Assembly: GCF_025567085.1 (NCBI RefSeq)
Contig: NZ_JAOQJN010000006.1
Coordinates: 165,463 to 229,462 of the forward strand
Length of the DNA stretch: 64,000 nt
DNA from: Bovifimicola ammoniilytica
GTDB taxonomy: Bacteria > Bacillota > Clostridia > Lachnospirales > Lachnospiraceae
Reading direction: 5' to 3'
Shown here: one piece after another, positions 33,990 through 42,308 of the stretch
Layout: every line of letters begins with the position of its first letter
Numbering within the stretch: the stretch's first letter is position 1
Made by a program: the position numbers and the translations under genes
The notes under the pieces: model-generated
Databases searched by the model: none
Told to the model about the DNA's origin: nothing
The model's input: only the letters and a program-made list of their open reading frames with translations

Positions 33990-35720
33990 TTGCAACAGGC
34001 AGAACACATAACAGAATCTGAAGTAGATATTGAGAAGAAAAAGCAGGAACTATATTCAGAAATTGATGCACTTGGAATAAAAAGCGATTCAAGAATTAAC
34101 AAATTGAAAAAGTTCTTGGCAGATAGAAAAATCTGGCATCTGGAAGAAATGGATTATCCTTTGCGAAATTCGTATGAACAATATTTAAGAGGACAGATAC
34201 GATCACAAATTGTATCTTTCTATTTGAAAATATATGATACGGTAAAACAACAACATATCTATCAACAAATGCAGACGCTAAATGGAAAGCGGATATATGA
34301 ATGGAAATATCAAAATAAAATTTATTTTCTGAAGTATTATCCGGAAAAGGAAATAGCTGAGACCTTTGAAACTTCTTATAAAACAAACCTATTGGTGTGG
34401 GATTTTACACAAAATTGTTCAGAAGTTTTAAAGAAACAAATTTTTTATACGTTGAGTCGTATCATTGCCAATACTTCAATGTCTAAGGCTTATAGAAATG
34501 TCAGGTTAAAATCCTTAAAACTTCTTTATGATTCTTGTGTTCAGTTAAATATTACGGATATTGGATTGCTGGAAATGGAACAAGTGGAAACTATTTTAAA
34601 GAATTTTCCCGAAACGAGTCAACGAAGTATTTTAGGTGAATGCAGAAGAGATGCGTTTATGCAGCAGGAACAGATCCAATGGGAAGCAAATGTATGGTAT
34701 CTGGAACGATTACATCTTGGAAAACATCGGATAGACGAAAGTAAATCCTTAATTAGCATTTCTTTTATGGAAGTCAAGGAAATACAGAATCGAGAAATTT
34801 TACAGGCATACATGAAATATGAACTGGGAATTACTGGACAGGCAGTCAGCACGATTGTACGAAGATTTGTATGTATTAGAAATTTTATTGAACTGCTGGA
34901 ACAAGAAAAGATACTGGCGATTCATGCAACTGTCGCAGAAGTAAAAAAGTATGCAGACGGCTTGCGAGAACGGGGAATACAGGCAAAGGGATTTAATGAA
35001 AGAATTTTCGGTATCGGTCATTTTTATAAATTCATGGAAGTTAAACAGTATATTACAAGAATGCCATTCCGAATTGAATATTTCCAACAAAAAGAAGTAA
35101 TAGTACATCATGATCGTAGCGTTGAGGAAACAGTATATATGGAAATTTTGAAAAAATTATATCTTTTTCCAGAGCGATTACGATGTATGTTCCTACATCT
35201 GTGGTGTCTAGGATTACGGGCGAGTGAAGTGTGTACATTGAAAGGAAATGCTTATTATCAGCAGGGCGAGGATTATTGGATTCAGGTGTATCAGGTCAAA
35301 ATGAAGAATTATAAAAGGATTCCAATCCCACAGGCACTTTATCAGATTATGAAAGTATACTTGAAAAAACATGAAATTCAGCCTGAAGAATTCATTTTTA
35401 AAAACAGCAGAGGTGGTGCTTGTCTATATGGTACATTCCGAACTCAGATGATAGAAGCGTGCCGGGAAAATAAGATTGCAAATGGAGAATATTTATTTCA
35501 ATCACACGATTATCGACATACAGTAGCAACTATGTTTTATGACAGTCATGTATCACTGCAAAGTATCAGGGATTATCTTGGACATACTTATGAAGAGATG
35601 ACAAGACAGTATATTGATTATATGCCGCAAAGGATTGCAAAAGCAAATGATGAGTTCTTTGAAATGCAAGGAAGTAGTTTAGCATCATGGCTAAAGAAAG
35701 AGGAAAAAGATGGAAAATGA
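33990..35720 (+). CDS. Tyrosine recombinase 2 (TnpB-like)
   Basis: A 576-residue recombinase, close to the 630 of Tn554 TnpB. A long N-terminal half is followed by the catalytic domain: Arg in LWCLGLRASEVCTL, HDYRHTVATMFYD, YLGHTYEEMTRQYIDY. The start is uncertain. The first standard codon in frame is TTG at 33990, but the Shine-Dalgarno GGGAGGTG (33961-33968) lies 21 bases upstream. In-frame ATA codons at 33975 and 33981 are better spaced. Its stop codon overlaps the next gene by 11 bases. Confidence 0.87.
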   Translation: MQQAEHITESEVDIEKKKQELYSEIDALGIKSDSRINKLKKFLADRKIWHLEEMDYPLRNSYEQYLRGQIRSQIVSFYLKIYDTVKQQHIYQQMQTLNGKRIYEWKYQNKIYFLKYYPEKEIAETFETSYKTNLLVWDFTQNCSEVLKKQIFYTLSRIIANTSMSKAYRNVRLKSLKLLYDSCVQLNITDIGLLEMEQVETILKNFPETSQRSILGECRRDAFMQQEQIQWEANVWYLERLHLGKHRIDESKSLISISFMEVKEIQNREILQAYMKYELGITGQAVSTIVRRFVCIRNFIELLEQEKILAIHATVAEVKKYADGLRERGIQAKGFNERIFGIGHFYKFMEVKQYITRMPFRIEYFQQKEVIVHHDRSVEETVYMEILKKLYLFPERLRCMFLHLWCLGLRASEVCTLKGNAYYQQGEDYWIQVYQVKMKNYKRIPIPQALYQIMKVYLKKHEIQPEEFIFKNSRGGACLYGTFRTQMIEACRENKIANGEYLFQSHDYRHTVATMFYDSHVSLQSIRDYLGHTYEEMTRQYIDYMPQRIAKANDEFFEMQGSSLASWLKKEEKDGK

Positions 35721-37209
35721 TATTATATACTTCAGCGATTTCCCCAATTTACAAGAAACAGGGACACGTAAGGATAATGGAAAATTTGATTTAACGTTGC
35801 TTCCAACGCAAGAATTAAAGGAAGAGTTTCGAGGTTATATTATGTATCGCTGCAAAAACGGAACGTTTAGAGCATTGATTCAGGATCGAACAGCTTATAA
35901 TCATATTGCAAAGTTTTTGAACAGCAGAATAAATCGGAGAATCAAAAGCCTTGGAGATAGAAATCCAGAAAAATGGATATCACTTTTAAAAGGCTGGATG
36001 TTAGAACAGGGAATAACTATTGTAAAAGAAAAGAAGAGTGTGTATGGTACAGTAAGCTATGGCGAAGCAGTGACGATATTATATTTCAGAAACGTACTGA
36101 AATTTTTAGGGCCAGAAGATTTACGGGATGAGATAGAAAAAGATGTTTGGGAACTAAAAAATCTGGATATTAAAATCAGATCCAATCCAATTTATAATGT
36201 AAAAACACTGGATTTCAGAAAAATATATCAGCCAGATATCAGGGAAGAATGTAAGAAAGCTGTTTATATGAATCTGCAGTATGAAGCAATAGGAACTGTA
36301 CAGGGAGAATTGACAATAATGAGGATATTCTCAGAATATCTCCAAAAAGAGTATTCCAAAATAAAAAGCTGCAGTGAAATAGACAGAGAAGTGTTGGAAG
36401 AATTTTTGATACATCTGTCAACAAAAGATACTTCCCATAGTGCGAATAGTTCTTATGTAATTTCATTAAGACGACAGTTAGAGACAATCGGAAAAATTTA
36501 CAGCTATGAAAGATTGGAGCATTTATTTATTAATACGGATATTCCACCGGAAGTAAATGCAGAATTTAGAGTGTATTCTGATGATGAAATGAAACGACTG
36601 AATGCGGAAATTACACAGATGGATGTACAGATTGCAAGATGTCTTCTGATACATCAGATGCTTGGAACTAGGATATCAGATACCCTTACACTGAGACCAG
36701 ATTGTCTGACGAGAGAAAATGGCCAAGATATGATTGAAATATATCAAGTTAAAACTAAAAGATATAAAAAACCGATCAGTAAAGAACTTGCAAAACTGTT
36801 ACAGAGTTCTATTGAATATACACAGGAAAAGTTCGGTGATACAGAATACATATTTGTTAATGAAAAAGAACCTGACCGCCCGATGCAGTATATGGCTATA
36901 AAAACAAAAGTCATGTCCATGATACAGGAAAAGCAGTTGAAAGATGATCATGGCGAATTATTCGGGTTTGGAACGCACATGTTCCGGCACTACTATGGCG
37001 TCAAACTTACAGAAATGCATCTGGATGACTGGACGATAGCGAGACTATTGGGGCATAAAAGACTGAATAATGTACAGCATTACCGGAAAATGAGCAATCA
37101 AAGAATGGCAGACGAAACCAGAGAAGTAAGACAGAGGATGAGTGACATCATATATATGAGTCTGGCAAGATGGGGTGAAGAATATGAGCAAATACGACAA
37201 GATGATTGA
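35710..37209 (+). CDS. Tyrosine recombinase 3
   Basis: A 499-residue recombinase. The catalytic residues are seen in HQMLGTRISDTLTL (Arg), THMFRHYYGVKL (H-x-x-R-H) and LLGHKRLNNVQHYRKM (Tyr nucleophile). Its ATG lies within the last codons of recombinase 2 after GAGGAAAAAG, so translation is coupled. Its end overlaps the TnpC-like gene. A third recombinase sets this unit apart from Tn554 proper and brings it closer to recombinase-in-trio elements. Confidence 0.87.
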   Translation: MENDIIYFSDFPNLQETGTRKDNGKFDLTLLPTQELKEEFRGYIMYRCKNGTFRALIQDRTAYNHIAKFLNSRINRRIKSLGDRNPEKWISLLKGWMLEQGITIVKEKKSVYGTVSYGEAVTILYFRNVLKFLGPEDLRDEIEKDVWELKNLDIKIRSNPIYNVKTLDFRKIYQPDIREECKKAVYMNLQYEAIGTVQGELTIMRIFSEYLQKEYSKIKSCSEIDREVLEEFLIHLSTKDTSHSANSSYVISLRRQLETIGKIYSYERLEHLFINTDIPPEVNAEFRVYSDDEMKRLNAEITQMDVQIARCLLIHQMLGTRISDTLTLRPDCLTRENGQDMIEIYQVKTKRYKKPISKELAKLLQSSIEYTQEKFGDTEYIFVNEKEPDRPMQYMAIKTKVMSMIQEKQLKDDHGELFGFGTHMFRHYYGVKLTEMHLDDWTIARLLGHKRLNNVQHYRKMSNQRMADETREVRQRMSDIIYMSLARWGEEYEQIRQDD

Positions 37210-37567
37210 GGAAAATCAGAGAAAAAGTAAAGAGAAAATTGAACTGGCATTGCAAGCAATACAAGATATGCTGGCAAATAAAGAACGTATCAGCGTTCCA
37301 AAGCTGATGAAGAAAACTGGATTGTCGAGAGGATTCTTTTATAAAAATCCAACCGTCCGGGATACATTGAACCAAGCAGTAGAGCAACAGGCCGGAATGA
37401 TAGATCCAAGAAGAGAAATTCTGAACATGGCGATGGAAAAACAGATTGAACTGTTGAACCAGAAGGTGGCAGCTCTGAGCAGAGAAAATAAGGAACTGAA
37501 GAGAAAGAACGAAAAGTTACAGAAGGCATTACGGAAACAGGATTTGAATTTTATTAAGAACTTATAA
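37184..37567 (+). CDS. TnpC-like accessory transposition protein
   Basis: A 127-residue basic protein, close to the 125 residues of Tn554 TnpC. The N-terminal half carries a helix-turn-helix-like stretch (ISVPKLMKKTGLSRGFFYKNPTVRD). The C-terminal half is a coiled coil (QKVAALSRENKELKRKNEKLQK). In Tn554 this protein influences orientation and efficiency of insertion. I chose ATG 37184; a GTG at 37175 is also possible. It overlaps recombinase 3 by 26 bases and is followed by a terminator. Confidence 0.8.
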   Translation: MSKYDKMIEENQRKSKEKIELALQAIQDMLANKERISVPKLMKKTGLSRGFFYKNPTVRDTLNQAVEQQAGMIDPRREILNMAMEKQIELLNQKVAALSRENKELKRKNEKLQKALRKQDLNFIKNL

Positions 37568-37590
37568 CATTGAAAATAATAAGATGGAAG

Positions 37591-37613
37591 AGATGTGTGC
37601 AGACACATCTTTT
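37591..37613 (+). terminator. Terminator of the recombinase operon
   Basis: AGATGTGT (37591-37598), GCAG loop and ACACATCT (37603-37610) form a perfect 8-bp stem followed by TTT. Confidence 0.7.
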
Positions 37614-37707
37614 CATCGTTGAGGATAAAATATATAGAATGAGAATGGGATTGTTTTATGGTATACTAAAAGTGAAATGCTAACTTTGATATGAGGTATA
37701 AAACAAT

Positions 37708-38451
37708 ATGACAGAAATACAAATTAAAAATTTAATTAAAGAATATGAAAAAGAATATATTGAGTTTATGGAAATTGAGAAATTACCACAGTATAAGATA
37801 GATTTTTTTGAAATTAATGTTGAGGAAAGCGATGCAGCAGGATTCGCTTCAGCCGCCCAAGCTTACTATAATACGAAAACAGATGAACATATATTAAGGA
37901 TATGCAAAAGTTCGGAAATACCAAGGTATATTGTGTTTCATGAATTTACGCATATTTTAGATACGGAAATGTATGCAAAGCAAGATTCTTGGAAATATAT
38001 GGCTTTGTCTGGTTATACAGAATATCATGCAGCACAAGTTGAATTGATGATAATGTTAGGAGCAGATAGTATACAAACTCAAGATTTTTCATTTACAGTT
38101 GATGTTGAAATAGGTAATAGTACAGTTAGGAATTACCTAAACTCAAGACATCAATTAGTAGTGAATATGATGAATAGAACAGATTTTCCAAGAGATATTG
38201 AAGCATTAAAAACAACGGTAGGTGTGCTATATAATTATTTTGGAGTGCGTTCTATATGTAAAATGTATGCGAAAGATTATACTGAAGAAGTGGATAACAC
38301 AATTATTATTCAGAAACTTTCAAAAGTATTATTTGAAGAGATAAATAGCTTTATGGTTGGATGGTTTAATGAAGCACAAGTAGAGCTGAGCTTTGTGTCA
38401 TATATGAAAATAATGTGGCCTATGCTTCAAAGCTATTTTGGAAAAGAATGA
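37708..38451 (+). CDS. Putative zinc metallopeptidase-like protein
   Basis: A 247-residue cytoplasmic protein with the zinc-binding motif HEFTH at residues 78-82, preceded by a hydrophobic strand (YIVFHEF) as in gluzincin-type peptidases. A downstream acidic helix (YTEYHAAQVELMIMLGAD, around 108-125) could supply the third ligand Glu. It has no signal peptide or membrane segment. I do not recognise a named family. The gene stands alone, about 140 bases after the recombinase unit, and may be its cargo. A candidate -10 box, TATACT, lies about 45 bases upstream. The start has no strong Shine-Dalgarno sequence, only TGAGGTAT. Confidence 0.7.
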   Translation: MTEIQIKNLIKEYEKEYIEFMEIEKLPQYKIDFFEINVEESDAAGFASAAQAYYNTKTDEHILRICKSSEIPRYIVFHEFTHILDTEMYAKQDSWKYMALSGYTEYHAAQVELMIMLGADSIQTQDFSFTVDVEIGNSTVRNYLNSRHQLVVNMMNRTDFPRDIEALKTTVGVLYNYFGVRSICKMYAKDYTEEVDNTIIIQKLSKVLFEEINSFMVGWFNEAQVELSFVSYMKIMWPMLQSYFGKE

Positions 38452-38511
38452 AAGATAGTAACAGTAAACACAGTTTTGTATACAGTTAAACCCAGTAAAA
38501 TCAACGCATGA

Positions 38512-38757
38512 GGGGAACTGGCTACATTTTACCAAACTATCTGGTGGTATGTGGCTCCAACAATTATAAATACATTTTTGGAAGCCTATGAGTTCAGTGG
38601 TAAAAAAATCGTGCTTTTTGCAACATCCGGAGGAAGTGGATTCGGGAACACTGTGAAAGAATTGCAGCTATCTGCACCAGACGCAGTTATAACAGAAGGC
38701 AGAATGCTAAATCGTGGAACAAAACAGGAAATCAGTGAATGGATAAACTCTTTATAA
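38512..38757 (+). pseudogene. C-terminal remnant of a flavodoxin-type protein
   Basis: An open frame from a TGA at 38509 encodes TFYQTIWWYVAPTIINTFLE and GKKIVLFATSGGSGFG, then ...APDAVITEGRMLN. This is the second half of flavodoxin-like NAD(P)H oxidoreductases, including the FMN-contact WWYVAP and SGGSGFG loops. The first ~80 residues are absent, with no homologous sequence upstream. It may have lost its start when the recombinase unit or other elements inserted. Confidence 0.75.
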
Positions 38758-38785
38758 ACAACAGTGTTATGGAGGTATACAGAAT

Positions 38786-39583
38786 ATGGAAAAAATAGTA
38801 CAGACAGCAGGACGAAATGCACTTGGTAAATTTGCACCGGAGTTTGCTCATTTTAATGATGATGTGCTTTTCGGTGAAAACTGGAACAACCAGGATATTG
38901 GTGTGAAGACAAGAAGTATCATTACAGTGGTTGCTCTGATGGCTTCCGGAATTACGGATTCTTCTTTAAAATATCATCTTCAAAATGCAAAAAAATATGG
39001 TGTGACACAAAAAGAGATTGCAGCGGTAATCACACATGTCGCATTCTATGCAGGATGGCCAAAAGCATGGACTGTATTCAATCTTGCAAAAGAAGTGTGG
39101 GAGGAAGGTGAAGGAGATTTACCATACGAGGAGGAAGCAATGCGGGCGCATGCAAAAGAGATGGTATTACCAATTGGCGCATCAAATGATGGCTTTGCAC
39201 AGTATTTTTCTGGCAGAAGTTTTCTTGCACCGATATCAACTTCTCAGGTTGGAATTTTCAATGTGACATTTGAACCTGGATGTAGAAATAACTGGCACAT
39301 CCATCATGCAAAAAGAGGAGGTGGGCAGATTCTGGTGTGTATTGCCGGAAGAGGATATTATCAGGAAGAAGGCAAAGACGCTGTAGAAATGAAGCCGGGT
39401 GACTGCATCAATATTCAGGCAGAAGTAAAGCACTGGCATGGTGCTGCACCGAATGAATGGTTTTCTCATCTGGCAATAGAGGTTCCGGGTGAAAATGTTT
39501 CTAATGAATGGCTTGAACCAGTAAGTGATGAAGAATATGTGACGGCTTGCAAAACTTCTGAAGAGGAAAATAAAAATTTCTAA
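38786..39583 (+). CDS. Carboxymuconolactone decarboxylase-like and cupin fusion protein
   Basis: A 265-residue two-domain protein. Residues 1-115 are an AhpD/carboxymuconolactone decarboxylase-like fold (TRSIITVVALMASG, ITHVAFYAGWPKAWTV). The usual Cys pair of the peroxidatic members is missing, so thiol redox activity is unlikely. Residues about 140-245 are a cupin with metal ligands in NWHIHHAKRGGGQI and KHWHGAAP. Such fusions are annotated as oxidoreductase or decarboxylase helpers and the substrate is unknown. TATGGAGGT precedes the ATG. It follows the flavodoxin remnant, a pairing often seen intact elsewhere, and ends in a terminator. Confidence 0.82.
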   Translation: MEKIVQTAGRNALGKFAPEFAHFNDDVLFGENWNNQDIGVKTRSIITVVALMASGITDSSLKYHLQNAKKYGVTQKEIAAVITHVAFYAGWPKAWTVFNLAKEVWEEGEGDLPYEEEAMRAHAKEMVLPIGASNDGFAQYFSGRSFLAPISTSQVGIFNVTFEPGCRNNWHIHHAKRGGGQILVCIAGRGYYQEEGKDAVEMKPGDCINIQAEVKHWHGAAPNEWFSHLAIEVPGENVSNEWLEPVSDEEYVTACKTSEEENKNF

Positions 39584-39640
39584 ATATACAAAATCCTTAG
39601 TAGTAACATTTTTATAATCCACTTTTATGGGGGTAGTAGA

Positions 39641-39672
39641 AGGCACCATGTAGCAATGCAGGTGTCTTTTTT
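39641..39672 (+). terminator. Terminator after the cupin fusion gene
   Basis: AGGCACC (39641-39647) pairs with GGTGTCT (39661-39667) including one G-U pair, then five further T. Confidence 0.7.
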
Positions 39673-39781
39673 AGTATAACGGCAGTTGCATTGTTCCGCT
39701 ATTCTGGTAAATATTGTTCCGATATTATTGATATTATTCCGTTAAAGAGGTATACTATATCTTAGATTGGAGGGATAATCT

Positions 39782-40675
39782 ATGTTTATGACAGTAAAAC
39801 AGGCTTCTGAAAAATGGGGCATTTCTGATAGAAGAATCAGAGTTCTTTGCTCTGAGGGAAAAATTCCGGGTGCGTACCAGGAAGGACGTGGCTGGAAAAT
39901 TCCCGTGGATGCAAAGAAACCTGCTGATGGTCGTTATAAGTCAAAGGAGAGTCTGTTGGCGCAAATTGACCGCAAGAAGGTGGAACTGGATAGCAGAAGA
40001 CCTTTAACCGCGGGTGAGGTTGCAAGGCTCAACGAAGAATTTATCATAGAGTACACATACAACTCCAATGCCATCGAAGGAAATACACTTACACTGCGAG
40101 AAACGGATTTAGTTCTTCGTGGTATTACGATTGACCAGAAACCGTTGAAAGACCATATGGAGGCAGTCGGTCATAAAGAAGCATTTGATTTCGTGAGTGA
40201 ACTGGTAAAAGATAATGTTCCGATTAGTGAGAGCATCATCAAACAGATTCACTATCTTGTTCTTGTGGATAAGAAGGAAGACCGTGGCGTTTATCGCAGA
40301 GTTCCGGTTCATATTATGGGCGCACAGCATGAACTCGTGCAGCCGTATCTTATTGAACCAAAAATGGAACAGTTGCTATATGATTTTGCTGCAAGCACAG
40401 AGCATATCGTGACAAAACTGGCTCGTTTTCACATCGAGTTTGAAGGCATCCATCCTTTCATCGATGGTAATGGCAGAACCGGAAGACTGCTTGTAAATCT
40501 TGAGTTGATGAAAGCCGGATTCCCGCCTATAGATATTAAGTTTACAGACAGAATTACCTATTATAATGCATTTGATGAATATCATGTAAAGCACAATCTT
40601 TCGGCAATGGAAAATCTGTTTGCAGGATACATCAATGCCAGATTGGATATGTATTTAGATATGTTGCAGGATTAA
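39782..40675 (+). CDS. Fic-family AMP-transferase with N-terminal HTH and built-in inhibitory helix
   Basis: A 297-residue protein. The N-terminal ~45 residues form an excisionase/MerR-like HTH (VKQASEKWGISDRRIRVLCSEGKIPGA), suggesting DNA binding. The inhibitory motif is SNAIEGN at 95-101 (S/T-x-x-x-E-G/N), which marks an autoinhibited class with the helix ahead of the Fic core. The catalytic motif HPFIDGNGRTGR is at 224-235 with His224 as base. These enzymes usually transfer AMP to a protein target. TTGGAGGG precedes the ATG at 39782. A truncated macro-domain gene follows 30 bases later. Confidence 0.88.
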   Translation: MFMTVKQASEKWGISDRRIRVLCSEGKIPGAYQEGRGWKIPVDAKKPADGRYKSKESLLAQIDRKKVELDSRRPLTAGEVARLNEEFIIEYTYNSNAIEGNTLTLRETDLVLRGITIDQKPLKDHMEAVGHKEAFDFVSELVKDNVPISESIIKQIHYLVLVDKKEDRGVYRRVPVHIMGAQHELVQPYLIEPKMEQLLYDFAASTEHIVTKLARFHIEFEGIHPFIDGNGRTGRLLVNLELMKAGFPPIDIKFTDRITYYNAFDEYHVKHNLSAMENLFAGYINARLDMYLDMLQD

Positions 40676-40705
40676 TCGACCTGCTTTTGAATATGGAGGT
40701 CGCCT

Positions 40706-40774
40706 ATGCCTTTTGAAATAGTACGAAATGATATTGTAAATATGCAAGTGGATGCGGTGGTAAACATTTTTTAA
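40706..40774 (+). pseudogene. Truncated macro-domain (ADP-ribose-binding) gene
   Basis: After a good TATGGAGGT, an ATG opens 22 codons reading MPFEIVRNDIVNMQVDAVVN and then IF-stop. This is the exact start of macro-domain proteins (xxDIxxMxVDAIVNAAN). The frame stops in a TTTTTT run and no macro-domain sequence follows. It is the 5' scar of a lost gene that once followed fic. Confidence 0.75.
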
Positions 40775-40871
40775 GGTATTAGACATAATAAAATTATCAG
40801 GTATAAAATAGATGTATAAGAGAAAATCAAATCTTATACATCTATTTTTATGCGAGAGTTACAGGGCATGA

Positions 40872-41150
40872 TGGAGTTTTTTAGTAAGAGCGGATGATGT
40901 TGATGCATATTTGGAAGAGTTTAAGTCAATGTAACTTAGGGAGAAGAGAACTGTAAAGGTGAATGATGGATATGCAGTAATAAATATGGGTGAATCTGAA
41001 GGACTAACATATGATAGAGTATTGATTTATCCAACAAGTACTATGAGAAATTGGATGAAGAATCATTCTAGCAATCTGCAACCAAAAACAAGGTCTCAGT
41101 TTTATGTTGCAATAACGAGAGCAAGATATAGTGTGGGAATTGTTTTTTGA
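40872..41150 (+). pseudogene. C-terminal remnant of a UvrD-like helicase with a nonsense codon
   Basis: One frame encodes LVRADDVDAYLEEFKSM, then TAA (40932-40934), then LREKRTVKVNDGYAVINMGESEGLTYDRVLIYPT, and ends SQFYVAITRARYSVGIV, the UvrD/Rep motif VI region. The two parts join in the same frame, so the TAA is most simply CAA turned to TAA. Helicase motifs I to V are missing. An ORF from GTG 40959 is an artefact of this decay. Nothing else is seen in 40775-40871. Confidence 0.7.
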
Positions 41151-41220
41151 TTATGATGAGAAAACAAATATTGCAGGAGTAGAAAGGAGAAAGAACCATT
41201 TTGATTCTTTCTCATTGGGA

Positions 41221-42075
41221 TTAAGGCTTTATTTTTTTTCTATATTCAGATGGTGATATCCCCTTAGCTTTTTTAAATATTCGACTAAAATATAAAGGGT
41301 TGTCATAACCGATAATTTCAGCAATTTCTGTCACATTGTAATCAGTATTTTGTAACAGGATCTCAGCGTTATATAATCTTTTGGATAAAATGTATTGCAT
41401 TGGAGTAAATCCTGTATATTGTTTAAAGCTTCTAATGAACCAGCTAACACTAACATGATTATTTTGTGCATATTCGTTAATACTTATATTTTCGCTATAA
41501 TGTTCATTAAAATAAAGTGTAGCTTTATCAATTTCTTCGATAACATAAGTGTTATCGGGTTTAAGTTGAGATAAAAAACTCCTTTGGAGCATAATAAATA
41601 TTTGTTTTAAGTACATTTCTAACATCTGTTCATAATTCTCTTTACACATCTGAAGTTCATATATCATATTTCTAAATATTCCTTGATATTCAATATGAGA
41701 ACCACAATAGAAGATATTCTTATTATCCGGAAAGCCATAAGAGCGAAGAATATTAGTAACATTTCCGCCAGTAAAGTGTACCCAATATGCTTCTGTTTGG
41801 TCATCACCATAGTATTCATATTTTTGGGGTTCTTTAGGTCGGTATAAAACCATATGGCCTGCTGTAACTATTTCTTCTTTACCGTTAAAATGAAAGTGTG
41901 CTTTACCAGCAGCGATATAAAGCAATTGGAAGTCTTTTCGACCTTTGGGACGCCAGGTTGGCAATTTGGGACAAGTATAAAGATGATAAGTTCCTACACT
42001 AGTTACTATCAATGGTTTTGATTTGTCTTTTATGTCTAACATTGAGTTGTTTAGATATGCGTTATTTGTATACAT
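41221..42075 (-). CDS. AraC-family regulator, divergent to the lactose operon
   Basis: A 284-residue regulator. The N-terminal cupin sensor (residues about 20-140: FQLLYIAAGKAHFHFNGKEE, GHMVLYRPKEPQKY, AYWVHFTG) binds a sugar or related effector. The C-terminal double HTH (about 185-284) includes ISINEYAQNNHVSVSWFIRSFKQYTG and VTEIAEIIGYDNPLYFSRIFKKAKGISPSEYRK. AAAGGAGG precedes the ATG. It is transcribed away from the permease gene, sharing a 233-base control region, and so most likely activates the lac-gal operon. Confidence 0.9.
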   Translation of the reverse strand: MYTNNAYLNNSMLDIKDKSKPLIVTSVGTYHLYTCPKLPTWRPKGRKDFQLLYIAAGKAHFHFNGKEEIVTAGHMVLYRPKEPQKYEYYGDDQTEAYWVHFTGGNVTNILRSYGFPDNKNIFYCGSHIEYQGIFRNMIYELQMCKENYEQMLEMYLKQIFIMLQRSFLSQLKPDNTYVIEEIDKATLYFNEHYSENISINEYAQNNHVSVSWFIRSFKQYTGFTPMQYILSKRLYNAEILLQNTDYNVTEIAEIIGYDNPLYFSRIFKKAKGISPSEYRKKIKP

Positions 42076-42114
42076 TTAAACCTCCTTTATAAGGGTACGA
42101 ATATATCATTGTGG

Positions 42115-42185
42115 ATTTTGTCTAATTAAAAAAGCAATTTTGTCCTTGTTTCTATCAATTCTATCATTTTGTGCATATTTTGTCC
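42115..42185. promoter_or_regulatory. Four ATTTTGT direct repeats in the lac control region
   Basis: ATTTTGT[C/G] occurs at 42115, 42137, 42166 and 42177. The first pair is 22 bases apart and the last pair 11, matching one and two helical turns, as for AraC-family half-sites. They lie upstream of a candidate -10 TATACT (42220-42225) with a poor -35 (TGGAAT at 42197), as expected of an activator-dependent promoter. The transcript would start near 42232, ahead of the permease gene. Confidence 0.5.
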
Positions 42186-42308
42186 AATAAATGATATGGA
42201 ATTAAGAATAGTATTTTTATATACTACTTATAACGAAGCAGACAGACTAATAAACAACGAAGCAAAAAGTTAATAAAAGGTAATGTATGATAAGGAAGGA
42301 GAATTCTT

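Larger units (their letters stand above)
32837..37567 (+). mobile_element. Tn554-like recombinase trio module (outer ends not determined)
   Basis: Three tyrosine recombinase genes followed by a small TnpC-like gene, all on one strand, with the second to fourth overlapping or nearly so. Tn554 has tnpA, tnpB and tnpC in this order, and recombinase-in-trio elements have three recombinases. I could not locate terminal repeats or the target site, so the interval given covers only the genes. Confidence 0.7.
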
